Of a DNA stretch of 64,000 nucleotides, positions 10,602-31,742 are shown piece after piece. The stretch comes from Emiliania huxleyi CCMP1516 (taxonomy: Eukaryota; Haptophyta; Isochrysidales; Noelaerhabdaceae). Within the stretch, counting starts at the first letter, position 1; every line of letters begins with the position of its first letter. Position numbers and translations under genes: made by a program. Below the pieces are notes generated by a model. That model was not told the origin of the DNA. It ran no database searches and saw only the letters and a program-made list of their open reading frames with translations. The stretch covers positions 51,782-115,781 of the forward strand of contig NW_005201338.1 in assembly GCF_000372725.1 (NCBI RefSeq). Reading direction: 5' to 3'.

Positions 10602-11654
10602 ATGGCTGCGGGAGCATCGAGCGCTCAGGCGCGCTTCGAGCTTGAGAACGACATTCGGGCGGTGGATGCGGTCTACACGTACGACAATCCGCAGCAGCAA
10701 AAGTGGCTCTCCGCCAAGCCGTGGACGCGCGACCCGCGCTACTTCAAGAACGTGCGCATCTCGGCGCTCGCGCTCATAAAGATGGTGATGCACGCGCGCG
10801 GGGGCGGCACCATCGAGGTGATGGGGCTGATGCAGGGCAAGATCGACCTCGACGACCCGCGCGGCCCGACCCTCATTGTGCTCGACGCGTTTGCGCTGCC
10901 GGTGGAGGCGACAGAGACGCGGGTCAATGCGATGGCGGACGCTTACGAGTACATGGTCGAGTTCCAGTCGCTGGCTCGCGAGGCGGGGCGCGCCGAGAAC
11001 GTGATCGGCTGGTACCACTCGCACCCCGGCTACGGCTGCTGGCTCTCGGGCATCGACGTCAACACGCAGATGCTCAACCAGCAGTTCCAGGAGCCGTGGC
11101 TCGCCGTCGTCATCGACCCGACCCGTACCGCTTCGACGGGCAGGGTGGAGATCGGCGCCTTCCGCACCTACCCGCAGGGCTACAAGCCGCCCGAAGGCGC
11201 GCGTGACGAGTTCGAGTCGGTGCCGCTCGCCAAGATTGAGGACTTTGGCGCGCACCAGGACCAGTACTACCAGCTCGAGATCTCCTTCTTCAAGTCGGCG
11301 TCCGACACGGCGCTGCTCAACACGCTGTGGAACAAGTACTGGGTCGCGACCCTCTCCTCCTCGCCCATCCTCGCCAACGCCGGCTACATGACCGACCAGC
11401 TCAAGGACCTCGCGGACAAGGTGGAGCAGGCGGACGGCCAGATTGCTCACTTTGGGCGCGGCGGCAGCTACCTCGGGATGGCGGAGCGGGCGCCCAAGGG
11501 CAAGGACGAGACGCAGCTCAAGAAGCTGGTCAAGGGCGCCTCCAAGCTCTCGCGAGAGCACGTGCAGGGGATGATGCAGCAGATCCTCAAGGACAACATC
11601 TTCAACAAGAGCTCCGGCGCGGCGTCAGAGGCGGCCATGGACACCTCGTCGTGA
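10602..11654 (+). CDS. CSN5: COP9 signalosome subunit 5 (JAB1), JAMM metalloisopeptidase
   Basis: Catalytic subunit of the COP9 signalosome, which removes NEDD8 from cullins and so tunes cullin-RING ubiquitin ligases in nucleus and cytosol. The 350-aa product starts at ATG 10602; the N-terminal block ending in YTYDNPQQQKWLSAKPW is diagnostic of CSN5. The MPN+ domain is intact: catalytic Glu in EVMGLMQG, and the zinc-binding JAMM core HSHPGYGCWLSGID. The following IDPTRT and FRTYP blocks and the C-terminal helical half ending SREHVQGMMQQILKDNIF also match. Length is close to the usual 330-360 aa. The gene is a single exon, unlike its multi-exon neighbours. An upstream in-frame extension to 10416 lies inside repeat DNA and is discarded. 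Confidence 0.97.
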   Translation: MAAGASSAQARFELENDIRAVDAVYTYDNPQQQKWLSAKPWTRDPRYFKNVRISALALIKMVMHARGGGTIEVMGLMQGKIDLDDPRGPTLIVLDAFALPVEATETRVNAMADAYEYMVEFQSLAREAGRAENVIGWYHSHPGYGCWLSGIDVNTQMLNQQFQEPWLAVVIDPTRTASTGRVEIGAFRTYPQGYKPPEGARDEFESVPLAKIEDFGAHQDQYYQLEISFFKSASDTALLNTLWNKYWVATLSSSPILANAGYMTDQLKDLADKVEQADGQIAHFGRGGSYLGMAERAPKGKDETQLKKLVKGASKLSREHVQGMMQQILKDNIFNKSSGAASEAAMDTSS

Positions 11655-12018
11655 GGCGCGCGCGTGGGGGGGGGGGGGGGGGGGACACGGCCCCTCGCTG
11701 TGGCCCCTTGCCGCGGGCCTGCGGCATCGCCGCCAAGTACACTGGTATGCGTGATGCCCGCCGAGCGCCGACGCACGCCACGGCGGCGCTCTCGTTCAAA
11801 GGAGTCCTGACGAGTGTACCGTTTCTTGTCTCGACTCTCACAGTACACCCAAAATAACGTAGAAGGTCAATGAGAGAGAAGGGGCAGAAGTGAGGCCGAT
11901 CATCCATAAAGAACGGCGCGCGCATAATGGCCGATGTGTGTGCAACCATGCGGTGGGGGCGGGTCACGCTCACGGGGGCGGGCCACGGCCAGCGAGAGAC
12001 GCGCCCCGGCTCGCTCGA
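11655..12018. other. Convergent 3' intergenic between CSN5 and SMG1
   Basis: Short region between two convergent genes. It holds a run of about 18 G (11668-11684) just after the CSN5 stop, and presumably both 3' untranslated regions and polyadenylation signals. Nothing else is recognisable. Confidence 0.6.
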
Positions 12019-23210
<11,192 letters not shown>

Positions 23211-23985
23211 TTGTATCCTTTCGCCTAAAGACTAGCGCATGCTGGAAGACAGCGCCGAGGGGGCAGCAGTAACGCGGAGAGTGCGGTGTTATTTCTTGTG
23301 GTCCTTTGCCCGTGCCGGGGAAAGAATTCTTAAGATACAAGCCTCTCTCACAGCACACTGGCACGACAAGGGCGCAGACTGGCGCGGACTGGCACACACA
23401 CAGGCTCACCACCGGAGCCAGAAACAAAGAAGTTCCCGCCGGAGAACGTGCCAGGGGCCACAAGGGGGGAAAGGGAGGTCGGCACGCCGCCACCCTCACC
23501 AGGGATAAAGAAAGAAAGAAATAAAACACGCGCCAAGTGCTCCAAGACAAACCAAACGAGGGATGGGAGGAGGACAAGGTCCCCACCTGAGAGAGAGATT
23601 TTAGAAAACCAACAAGAAATCACGACGCCCACCTCCACGAGCAGGATCTTCTAAGGACGATCAGGGACACAGGGGAGGAACGGGAGAGAGAGTGGGGAGC
23701 GCATCGCGAGTTCGCGACACGGAGGGGGACTGGGCAGGGTTCACCCACACGACAGGGTCCCAGGGAAAGAAAGAAAGAAAGAAAACAGCCACCAAACGAG
23801 AGGGATGGGGAGGAGGACAGGGTCCACACCTGCACGAGCAGGATTTTGGAAGGACGATCAGGCGGGGCACAGGTGGGCTCTCCTGCTCCTGACAAAGTTG
23901 TCTCCCTCCACTGCCCCGATCGGAGTTTCTTTTTGTGTGCAAACGGGCCAGTGCGCCACGAATACGGCGCCTCCGCCCCGATCCC
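23211..23985. promoter_or_regulatory. Shared upstream region of divergent SMG1 and DAR GTPase genes
   Basis: The two genes start back to back about 775 bp apart, so both promoters should lie here. It is filled with dispersed repeat sequence: gcgcagactggcgcggactg near 23370, two aaagaaagaaagaaa tracts (23507, 23765) and two gaggacagggtcc-like blocks, all related to the repeat found tandemly upstream of CSN5. No clear TATA box is seen. The region is duplicated at 26451-27225. Confidence 0.55.
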
Positions 23986-25044
23986 ATGCTGCTGTTCTGT
24001 ACACCGTTCGCCCCTCCTGCGGGCTGCGGGCGGCGCTCGGCGCCAGCGGTGATGGCAGCACCGCTCGTCTCGCGCCCTTCGCACGACGTCACCGCGGGCC
24101 GGCCGCCGATCGAGTGGTACCCGGGCCACATCGCAAAGGCCGAGCGGCTGATGACGGAGGTGCTCTCGATGGTGGACGTGGTGGTCGAGCTGCGCGACGC
24201 CCGCATCCCCGACTCGACCGCCCACCCGATGCTCGCGTCATGGATCGGCTCGCGCGGGCATATCCTCGCGCTCAACCGGATGGACGCGGCTCCGGCGCCG
24301 TCGCTGACAGAGTGGGCCGCCGCGATGGGCGCCGGCGGGCAGGCGCCCGTGCTCATCGACGCCAAGAAGGGCGGCGGCGTGGCGGAGCTCAAGCGCGAGA
24401 TCCTCCGGGCGGGCGCGCATGTCAACGCACGGCTCAAGCGGCGCGGCATCAACCCTCGTCCGGTGCGGGCGGCGGTGCTCGGCTACCCGAACGTGGGCAA
24501 GTCGGCGCTCATCAACCGGCTGGTCGGGCGGCGAAAGGCCAAGAGCGAGAACCGGCCGGGCGTGACGCGCGGCTTCAGCTGGGTGCGGATCGACTCGCAG
24601 GTGCAGCTGCTCGACTCGCCCGGCATCATCCCGGCGAAGCAGGTGTCGCAGCGCGTCGCGTACCGCCTCGCCATGTGCGACGACATCGGCGCCGCGGCCT
24701 ACGACCCGCAGGCGGTCGCGAGTGCGCTCCTCGAGGTACTGCTGTGGCTGCAGCGCCTGTCCCTCGCGGGACGCGTCCTTGACACGTCCCTCGCCGCACA
24801 GGCGCTCGTCCTCGCCGAGGCGGAGAGGCCTGCGTACGTGCGGCTCGACAAGCTGCGCGAGCGATGGGGCGTGCCGACAGACGAGTGCTCGTGCGGCGAG
24901 GAGTACGTGGCTCAGCTGGCGGAGGAGCGATTCACGGGCGACGTGCAGCGCGCGGCGACGACGCTGCTCAAGGACTTCCGCTCGGGCAGCCTCGGCCGGC
25001 TCTGCCTCGAGTGGCCCGCAGAGGGGCAGGGCGAGGAGCGGTGA
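23986..25044 (+). CDS. Circularly permuted DAR GTPase (RbgA/YlqF family, plastid-type), copy 1
   Basis: Ribosome-assembly GTPase related to bacterial RbgA and closest in motif pattern to the plant chloroplast DAR GTPase 3; expected to help mature the large ribosomal subunit in plastid or mitochondrion. The 352-aa product has the family opening [13 protein letters not shown] and [12 protein letters not shown] (DAR motif). The G motifs come in permuted order: NRMD (G4), DAKKGGG (G5), [14 protein letters not shown] (G1), RPGVTRG (G2), DSPGI (G3). The [10 protein letters not shown] helix and terminal [16 protein letters not shown] also match. About 45 residues precede the domain and could be an organelle-targeting peptide. 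ATG 23986 is preferred; the frame is open upstream without an ATG, and ATG 24052 is an alternative. Confidence 0.93.
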   Translation: MLLFCTPFAPPAGCGRRSAPAVMAAPLVSRPSHDVTAGRPPIEWYPGHIAKAERLMTEVLSMVDVVVELRDARIPDSTAHPMLASWIGSRGHILALNRMDAAPAPSLTEWAAAMGAGGQAPVLIDAKKGGGVAELKREILRAGAHVNARLKRRGINPRPVRAAVLGYPNVGKSALINRLVGRRKAKSENRPGVTRGFSWVRIDSQVQLLDSPGIIPAKQVSQRVAYRLAMCDDIGAAAYDPQAVASALLEVLLWLQRLSLAGRVLDTSLAAQALVLAEAERPAYVRLDKLRERWGVPTDECSCGEEYVAQLAEERFTGDVQRAATTLLKDFRSGSLGRLCLEWPAEGQGEER

Positions 25045-25924
25045 CACACGGTGCCGCCTCGTTTTTCGTCGGATCATACATGCATACAGTGTAACATCTC
25101 GCTCACACAAAAACCGCCACCTTGTGACGGTGCCCTGGCAAAATCGTCCCGATTTCGATGCGCGATTTAGCTAAGTCCCAGAGCCGTTTACCCATGAGCG
25201 GGCCCCCTCACCAGCCTAGGGCTCGCGCTTCTGGCCCGAGGTGTCGCCGCTGCCTCCCGCGCCCTCCGGCGCCTGCTGCTACTGCCGGTCGGCCGGTCGG
25301 GTCCGCGCGACGGCTCCATCCTCGAGACGCGGTCGCTGAGCGCTTTCTCGACCGCTACGTCTTCCGGTGCACCCACCCACCGCGACCCTCGAACCTGCGC
25401 TGCGCGGCGCAGTTGCTGCCGAGCGAGCCGCGCAGGGGCGGCATCACCAGACGCTACCGCATGGCCGAGCAGCGAGCAATAACTAACCATTCGTGTTGAA
25501 TTGCCTTATCCGTTATCGCTTATCGACAAACGGGGATTTTAAGTGTTGGAGAGTGTGAACTCAAACCTACTTCCTGACCGTAGCCTGACCGTCCTTACGG
25601 TGGCCGGAGCACCACCCACTAGCTGCATGATCACCGGCCGATCACCTGGTCACCGATCACCGGCCTTTGGAGAGTTCTATAGGACTTATCTATTCAGACG
25701 GTGATCGGTGATCAAGTTTCGGCGGCACGTAACGTCCAAAACAAGGCCACGACTGTCGTCCCCCACCTTCTTAGAGGTATGGGAGCCGCTGGCACCGCGC
25801 TGGGCGCCGCGGATGCACGTACGAACGAACATTATGAAATCGGGACGATTTTGACCCAAAAATCACAAGGTGAAGATCCGATCCGAGCAGCAGCACAGGA
25901 TCCGAGCCGCGTGTAAATCGATGT
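25045..25924. other. Region downstream of DAR GTPase copy 1
   Basis: No supportable gene. It contains gatcaccgg-type direct and inverted motifs (25627-25714), a lower-GC stretch around 25500-25560, and ends exactly at the duplication junction. A GC-rich open frame (25158-25499) shows no domain. The same sequence recurs at 28285-29164. Confidence 0.6.
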
Positions 25925-26450
25925 CGAACGGCTCGGCCGCCTTCCACAGCGTCTCGAAGCGGCAGAGCGCGTTGGCGAGCTGCCGGCACGCCGCGGCGGG
26001 CGAGGAGGGGTCGAGTGCCCAGCCGAGCAGCAGGTCCACGATCGGGACGAAGCGTGGACGGAGCGAGGCGACCATCTGCTCGGGCGACAGGCCGGCGAGC
26101 AGCTCGATCATTTGCGGGTAGAGCGCCGAGCCGGTGGCGCCGCCCAGAGCCACCACCCAGTCGAGGAGCGGGCCGAGGTTTGGCGAGAGCACGGCGCCGA
26201 GCGAGCCAAAGAGCGGCGGAACCTGCGCCCGCACCGCGTCGGTGCCGTGGAGCAGCCGGCCGAGGACGTCGAGCACGGAGCCGGGAGACGCGCGCGCCTG
26301 CGCTGCGCCCTCGGTGGTGCCGAGCGCGCTCCGCAGCTTGGAGGCAGCAGCAAGCTTCTTCGCCGCCGGCGCGCTGCCGGGACGCGCGAGCTCGACGAGC
26401 GCCGCGCCGAGCTTGCTCATTGGCGGCGCGACCGCCACCGTCGGCTGCAT
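25925..26450 (-). pseudogene. Truncated 5' copy of SMG1 (first ~175 codons)
   Basis: Duplicate of the SMG1 start: the same ATG (26450) and the same first about 175 codons up to the LWKAAEPF region. It then runs into the end of copy 1 and stops about 20 unrelated residues later (stop near 25863). It lacks FAT, kinase and FATC domains, so it cannot be a functional kinase. It keeps a complete copy of the upstream region and could still be transcribed. Confidence 0.9.
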
Positions 26451-27225
26451 TTGTATCCTTTCGCCTAAAGACTAGCGCATGCTGGAAGACAGCGCCGAGG
26501 GGGCAGCAGTAACGCGGAGAGTGCGGTGTTATTTCTTGTGGTCCTTTGCCCGTGCCGGGGAAAGAATTCTTAAGATACAAGCCTCTCTCACAGCACACTG
26601 GCACGACAAGGGCGCAGACTGGCGCGGACTGGCACACACACAGGCTCACCACCGGAGCCAGAAACAAAGAAGTTCCCGCCGGAGAACGTGCCAGGGGCCA
26701 CAAGGGGGGAAAGGGAGGTCGGCACGCCGCCACCCTCACCAGGGATAAAGAAAGAAAGAAATAAAACACGCGCCAAGTGCTCCAAGACAAACCAAACGAG
26801 GGATGGGAGGAGGACAAGGTCCCCACCTGAGAGAGAGATTTTAGAAAACCAACAAGAAATCACGACGCCCACCTCCACGAGCAGGATCTTCTAAGGACGA
26901 TCAGGGACACAGGGGAGGAACGGGAGAGAGAGTGGGGAGCGCATCGCGAGTTCGCGACACGGAGGGGGACTGGGCAGGGTTCACCCACACGACAGGGTCC
27001 CAGGGAAAGAAAGAAAGAAAGAAAACAGCCACCAAACGAGAGGGATGGGGAGGAGGACAGGGTCCACACCTGCACGAGCAGGATTTTGGAAGGACGATCA
27101 GGCGGGGCACAGGTGGGCTCTCCTGCTCCTGACAAAGTTGTCTCCCTCCACTGCCCTGATCGGAGTTTCTTTTTGTGTGCAAACGGGCCAGTGCGCCACG
27201 AATACGGCGCCTCCGCCCCGATCCC
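26451..27225. promoter_or_regulatory. Duplicated divergent upstream region
   Basis: Copy of 23211-23985 with one base change (27157). It lies between the truncated SMG1 copy and the second DAR GTPase and contains the same dispersed repeat blocks. Confidence 0.6.
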
Positions 27226-28284
27226 ATGCTGCTGTTCTGTACACCGTTCGCCCCTCCTGCGGGCTGCGGGCGGCGCTCGGCGCCAGCGGTGATGGCAGCA
27301 CCGCTCGTCTCGCGCCCTTCGCACGACGTCACCGCGGGCCGGCCGCCGATCGAGTGGTACCCGGGCCACATCGCAAAGGCCGAGCGGCTGATGACGGAGG
27401 TGCTCTCGATGGTGGACGTGGTGGTCGAGCTGCGCGACGCCCGCATCCCCGACTCGACCGCCCACCCGATGCTCGCGTCATGGATCGGCTCGCGCGGGCA
27501 TATCCTCGCGCTCAACCGGATGGACGCGGCTCCGGCGCCGTCGCTGACAGAGTGGGCCGCCGCGATGGGCGCCGGCGGGCAGGCGCCCGTGCTCATCGAC
27601 GCCAAGAAGGGCGGCGGCGTGGCGGAGCTCAAGCGCGAGATCCTCCGGGCGGGCGCGCATGTCAACGCACGGCTCAAGCGGCGCGGCATCAACCCTCGTC
27701 CGGTGCGGGCGGCGGTGCTCGGCTACCCGAACGTGGGCAAGTCGGCGCTCATCAACCGGCTGGTCGGGCGGCGAAAGGCCAAGAGCGAGAACCGGCCGGG
27801 CGTGACGCGCGGCTTCAGCTGGGTGCGGATCGACTCGCAGGTGCAGCTGCTCGACTCGCCCGGCATCATCCCGGCGAAGCAGGTGTCGCAGCGCGTCGCG
27901 TACCGCCTCGCCATGTGCGACGACATCGGCGCCGCGGCCTACGACCCGCAGGCGGTCGCGAGTGCGCTCCTCGAGGTACTGCTGTGGCTGCAGCGCCTGT
28001 CCCTCGCGGGACGCGTCCTTGACACGTCCCTCGCCGCACAGGCGCTCGTCCTCGCCGAGGCAGAGAGGCCTGCGTACGTGCGGCTCGACAAGCTGCGCGA
28101 GCGATGGGGCGTGCCGACAGACGAGTGCTCGTGCGGCGAGGAGTACGTGGCTCAGCTGGCGGAGGAGCGATTCACGGGCGACGTGCAGCGCGCGGCGACG
28201 ACGCTGCTCAAGGACTTCCGCTCGGGCAGCCTCGGCCGGCTCTGCCTCGAGTGGCCCGCAGAGGGGCAGGGCGAGGAGCGGTGA
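27226..28284 (+). CDS. Circularly permuted DAR GTPase (plastid-type), copy 2
   Basis: Protein identical to the 23986-25044 gene; the single coding difference (28062) is a silent third-position change. All five permuted G motifs and the complete upstream region are retained, so this copy should be as active as the first, giving a doubled gene dose if the duplication is real. Confidence 0.9.
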   Translation: MLLFCTPFAPPAGCGRRSAPAVMAAPLVSRPSHDVTAGRPPIEWYPGHIAKAERLMTEVLSMVDVVVELRDARIPDSTAHPMLASWIGSRGHILALNRMDAAPAPSLTEWAAAMGAGGQAPVLIDAKKGGGVAELKREILRAGAHVNARLKRRGINPRPVRAAVLGYPNVGKSALINRLVGRRKAKSENRPGVTRGFSWVRIDSQVQLLDSPGIIPAKQVSQRVAYRLAMCDDIGAAAYDPQAVASALLEVLLWLQRLSLAGRVLDTSLAAQALVLAEAERPAYVRLDKLRERWGVPTDECSCGEEYVAQLAEERFTGDVQRAATTLLKDFRSGSLGRLCLEWPAEGQGEER

Positions 28285-29391
28285 CACACGGTGCCGCCTC
28301 GTTTTTCGTCGGATCATACATGCATACAGTGTAACATCTCGCTCACACAAAAACCGCCACCTTGTGACGGTGCCCTGGCAAAATCGTCCCGATTTCGATG
28401 CGCGATTTAGCTAAGTCCCAGAGCCGTTTACCCATGAGCGGGCCCCCTCACCAGCCTAGGGCTCGCGCTTCTGGCCCGAGGTGTCGCCGCTGCCTCCCGC
28501 GCCCTCCGGCGCCTGCTGCTACTGCCGGTCGGCCGGTCGGGTCCGCGCGACGGCTCCATCCTCGAGACGCGGTCGCTGAGCGCTTTCTCGACCGCTACGT
28601 CTTCCGGTGCACCCACCCACCGCGACCCTCGAACCTGCGCTGCGCGGCGCAGTTGCTGCCGAGCGAGCCGCGCAGGGGCGGCATCACCAGACGCTACCGC
28701 ATGGCCGAGCAGCGAGCAATAACTAACCATTCGTGTTGAATTGCCTTATCCGTTATCGCTTATCGACAAACGGGGATTTTAAGTGTTGGAGAGTGTGAAC
28801 TCAAACCTACTTCCTGACCGTAGCCTGACCGTCCTTACGGTGGCCGGAGCACCACCCACTAGCTGCATGATCACCGGCCGATCACCTGGTCACCGATCAC
28901 CGGCCTTTGGAGAGTTCTATAGGACTTATCTATTCAGACGGTGATCGGTGATCAAGTTTCGGCGGCACGTAACGTCCAAAACAAGGCCACGACTGTCGTC
29001 CCCCACCTTCTTAGAGGTATGGGAGCCGCTGGCACCGCGCTGGGCGCCGCGGATGCACGTACGAACGAACATTATGAAATCGGGACGATTTTGACCCAAA
29101 AATCACAAGGTGAAGATCCGATCCGAGCAGCAGCACAGGATCCGAGCCGCGTGTAAATCGATGTAATATTATACGCTATACCTGACAGATATCACCTATC
29201 GGAGATAAGTGACGCCCGCCCACCACGCGTGATATAACGCCTGATATAAACACGCTTGATATATACATGTTTGCAATGGGTTACTGGCGTTGTCCGAGGG
29301 GCATACCCGTAGCCCATAAAATCGAGCGACCGACTGAGAACCGCAGCTAATAGAAGAGATATCATACCGCCCGCCCGACGGCTCACGTCCC
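28285..29391. other. Intergenic region after DAR GTPase copy 2
   Basis: 28285-29164 is the duplicated downstream segment. 29165-29391 is unique and unusually AT-rich, with repeated tgatata-type words (29230-29265) just beyond the 3' end of the DUF1990 gene. No gene seen. Confidence 0.6.
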
Positions 29392-30108
29392 TCACCGCGT
29401 CACCCCAGCCACCGCTTCGAGCCGATGTCCGGGATGCGCGCTACGCGGGGAGGACCAGACCGGCTCGACTCGCTGCACGCCGGCCGCGGCGCGCTGCATG
29501 CAGCGGCACTGCTCGCGGAAGAAGCGGCGCTGCGTCGAACTCAGCGCGGGGAACAGGAGCTTACCCAGCGGACCAGCGCCACGGGAGTGCGATACCACCT
29601 CAAACGCGACCTCGTCCGTCTCGCGAGACCAGACGACGTCCATCTTCTCCTCGCCTTCAAGAAGGTGCCCGCTCAGCGTCGAGTAGCCAACGGAGCACCG
29701 CCGGCGGCCGACTCGCCGCCGAACCGCCCGGCAGGGGTTGCTCACCCACAGCAGCGGGAGGCGCGGGCTGGGCAGCGCAGCCAGGGTGACAAGACTGCGT
29801 CCCGGCGGGTCCTCGACCAGCACCGCGGACCAGGTGCTGCCCTCGTGCATCTCCCAGCTGAGCAGCCTGCGCCGCGCACGGCGCCAGCAGGCGCGGCCGT
29901 GGCCGAGTGGCACGCGCATGGCGATGACGCGAAGCGAGCGAGCTGGGGTGCCGCTAGCAGGTGCCCGCGCCAGGTGGATGTCGTGATTGATGGCGCGGTC
30001 GGCGATCGACGCCGCAAACGCAGTAAGCGACTCGTCGCTCGGCCGAACACGGTGGAGACGCGTGGCGTCGGTGGAGGCCGCGAGTAGGACGGTGATCAGG
30101 CGCGTCAT
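29392..30108 (-). CDS. DUF1990 (UPF0548) family protein
   Basis: A 238-aa single-exon protein. It matches the DUF1990 pattern: LGHGRACWRRARRRLLSWEM near the start, then WVSNPCRAVRR, GYSTLSGHLLEGEEKMDVVW, VAFEVVSHSRGAGPLGKL, and the closing QRRFFREQCRCMQRA. The family is found in plants and bacteria; its biochemical role is unknown to me. The first about 17 residues (MTRLITVLLAASTDATR) could be a targeting or signal segment. ATG 30108 is used; five codons upstream there is only a GTG. Overlapping plus-strand frames have no homology and are shadows. Confidence 0.85.
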   Translation of the reverse strand: MTRLITVLLAASTDATRLHRVRPSDESLTAFAASIADRAINHDIHLARAPASGTPARSLRVIAMRVPLGHGRACWRRARRRLLSWEMHEGSTWSAVLVEDPPGRSLVTLAALPSPRLPLLWVSNPCRAVRRRVGRRRCSVGYSTLSGHLLEGEEKMDVVWSRETDEVAFEVVSHSRGAGPLGKLLFPALSSTQRRFFREQCRCMQRAAAGVQRVEPVWSSPRSAHPGHRLEAVAGVTR

Positions 30109-30786
30109 GGGGAAGAGCGGCACCGGGTTTTCTGAGAGAGAGGCTAGTATTTTAAGAATTCTGAGAGATCTTCGTTGTTAATAGTACTCTTCTTCTGGGC
30201 ACGACTCTTTGAACGTGTGGGCGGCAGCTGTCTGTTTACAGGCGCTGGCCGCCCGCGCGCGCGCCGGACCGGCTCCGGCACGTCCGGCGCTGGGCGGCGC
30301 GCGTCCACACTGCGCGTCGCGCAAAAGGCGAGCGCTCGCCGCCGCTACGGCGGCGGCGGCGGCCGACGGCCGACGGCCGACGGCCGACGGCCGACGGCCG
30401 ACGGCCGACGGCCGACGGCCGACGGCAGACGGCAGACGGCAGACGGCATACGGCCTAGGGCTCGGCTGGGCGCGCACGCGCACGCGCGCGCGTCGCGCGC
30501 CACGCGTCGCTCCGCGAGGGCGCGCGCCAACCGCGATTCGAACCGGGGCCAAAAGGCGCCTGGAGCGACCGCGGTCCGGTCGCGCCACCGCGGCTGCGGG
30601 GCTGATAGAGCAGGCCGGCTGCGGCTCCTGATGTACCTCCGCTTTTGGGTGGCGGTCGCGCGCTGCCGACGGCGCTCGCCGGCGCTCGTGCCAGTGCGCG
30701 CCAGTGCGCGCCAGTCCCGTGCCAGTAAAAAGAAAGAAAACAGACAACCCAAGGGAGGGTGGGAGGACGGCACACCGCCACCACAC
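30109..30786. other. Repeat-rich region upstream of DUF1990 gene
   Basis: Contains the minisatellite at 30360-30445, an alternating CG/CA stretch (30470-30520), a tRNA-like box B sequence on the minus strand (30531-30555), the dispersed gccagtgcgcgccagt element (30690-30722) and one unit of the CSN5-upstream repeat family (30740-30786). No gene supported. Confidence 0.65.
30360..30445. repeat. 7-bp minisatellite (gccgacg)n
   Basis: About nine consecutive gccgacg units are followed by three gcagacg variants, then gcatacg. It is a pure 7-mer array, so every frame across it is an artefact of repetition. Confidence 0.9.
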
Positions 30787-30799
30787 ATCTCCCTTCGCA

Positions 30800-31426
30800 G
30801 TCCCTCGCCGCTTCTTGCTGCAACCTTCATGCCACCTCGCGGTCGTCCCACTCTCGTCGTTCTCCCTCCTGTCGCTTCCTCCTCTGTCGCGTCGCTCTCG
30901 TCTGCCTCGTCCTGCGACGCCGCCGCCGCCTGCCGATCCCTTGCTCTCGCGGCTTCTCCCGCCTTTCGACGCAACTCTGCCCTCCTCGCGGCATATTTTG
31001 GCCCCTCGAGTTTATCGAGCTCTCCTCGCGCAAGGACGACTCTTCTGACGCCCACTGCGATCATTTGCCGCCAAGTCATATCGTTGCTCAGGTCCACTCT
31101 CTCTTCGCCGTGACGCGCCCCGCCTCCCGACTCGCGCCCCGCCCCGGTGCGCACGTCTCTTCAACAGGCACACAGGCCGTACGCTGGCGCGGGCGCGCGG
31201 TCCTTGGCCCTGCGTCGCGCCTCCGCCTCGATCTCCTTGAGGCACGCCTTGCACTGGCTCTTGCGCCCGTCGTGCCGCAGCCCGTCCTTCCTGAACTCAG
31301 TGAGCTCCTTGAGAGCGCGCCGCACTCCATGCACAGCTTCATGCCTGAGGGCGTCATGTCCCGTGTTGGGCTCAACACAACAGCCCACGATGCCGCGTCG
31401 AGATCGCGGACGTCGGACGCCTGCAT
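30800..31426 (-). pseudogene. Frameshifted small protein with CxxC-CxxC zinc-binding motif
   Basis: On the minus strand one frame reads MTPSGMKLCMECGAL, and the next continues KELTEFRKDGLRHDGRKSQC, KACLKEIEAEARRRAK. Together they form the known arrangement CxxC - about 25 residues - CxxC seen in small zinc-binding proteins of algae, giant viruses and phages. The frames are offset by two bases at the gaga run near 31311-31314. Downstream a third frame (from about 31095) gives a charged helical stretch (ELRRKAGEAARARDRQAAAA) and an acidic tail. This could be a decayed gene, a sequencing error, or unrecognised splicing. Homology is by motif only. Confidence 0.4.
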
Positions 31427-31460
31427 TTAGAGATTTCTGTTTTCTGTTTAGATAATTGTA

Positions 31461-31742
31461 ATGGCATTCAGTGACAATGCTTACGACTTACTGCTACGGT
31501 ACATCTACAAGATAAGGGCTCGGCTGCGGGCGAGACGAGAGGCGGCCGTAAGAGCGCTGCGGCAGACACCGGCTCAGTGGATGCAAGACCTCCGGCATTC
31601 CAAAGTCGAATGGGATTTACACCAAACACACTCAGGCGCGACGAACCCCACCTACATGACTGGCCGAAGTGGCGCATGGCCATGGACAACCCGAGTGCCT
31701 AACCCAAGTATCGACAGCTGGTGGAGCGATGGCATTGAGTAA
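31461..31742 (+). CDS. Small hypothetical ORF
   Basis: A 93-aa frame from ATG 31461, with clearly lower GC and more even codon use than the surrounding shadows. It has a basic helical N-terminal half and a Trp-rich end (SWWSDGIE). I do not recognise it. It may be a genuine small gene, or an exon or relic of a mobile element, given the repeats downstream. Confidence 0.25.
   Translation: MAFSDNAYDLLLRYIYKIRARLRARREAAVRALRQTPAQWMQDLRHSKVEWDLHQTHSGATNPTYMTGRSGAWPWTTRVPNPSIDSWWSDGIE

Larger units (their letters stand above)
25925..29164. repeat. 3,240-bp tandem duplication, copy 2
   Basis: Abuts copy 1 directly. The left junction reads from cgatgt (end of the unit) into cgaacggctc (start of the unit); the right junction ends at 29164, after which AT-rich unique sequence begins. 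The near-perfect identity implies a very recent duplication, or an assembly artefact from two haplotypes. Confidence 0.95.

Noticed and set aside
11668-11684. G-run after CSN5 as a regulatory quadruplex
   Set aside because: Homopolymer G runs occur at many places in this window (76, 20450, 32340, 35090, 38345); nothing makes this one special.
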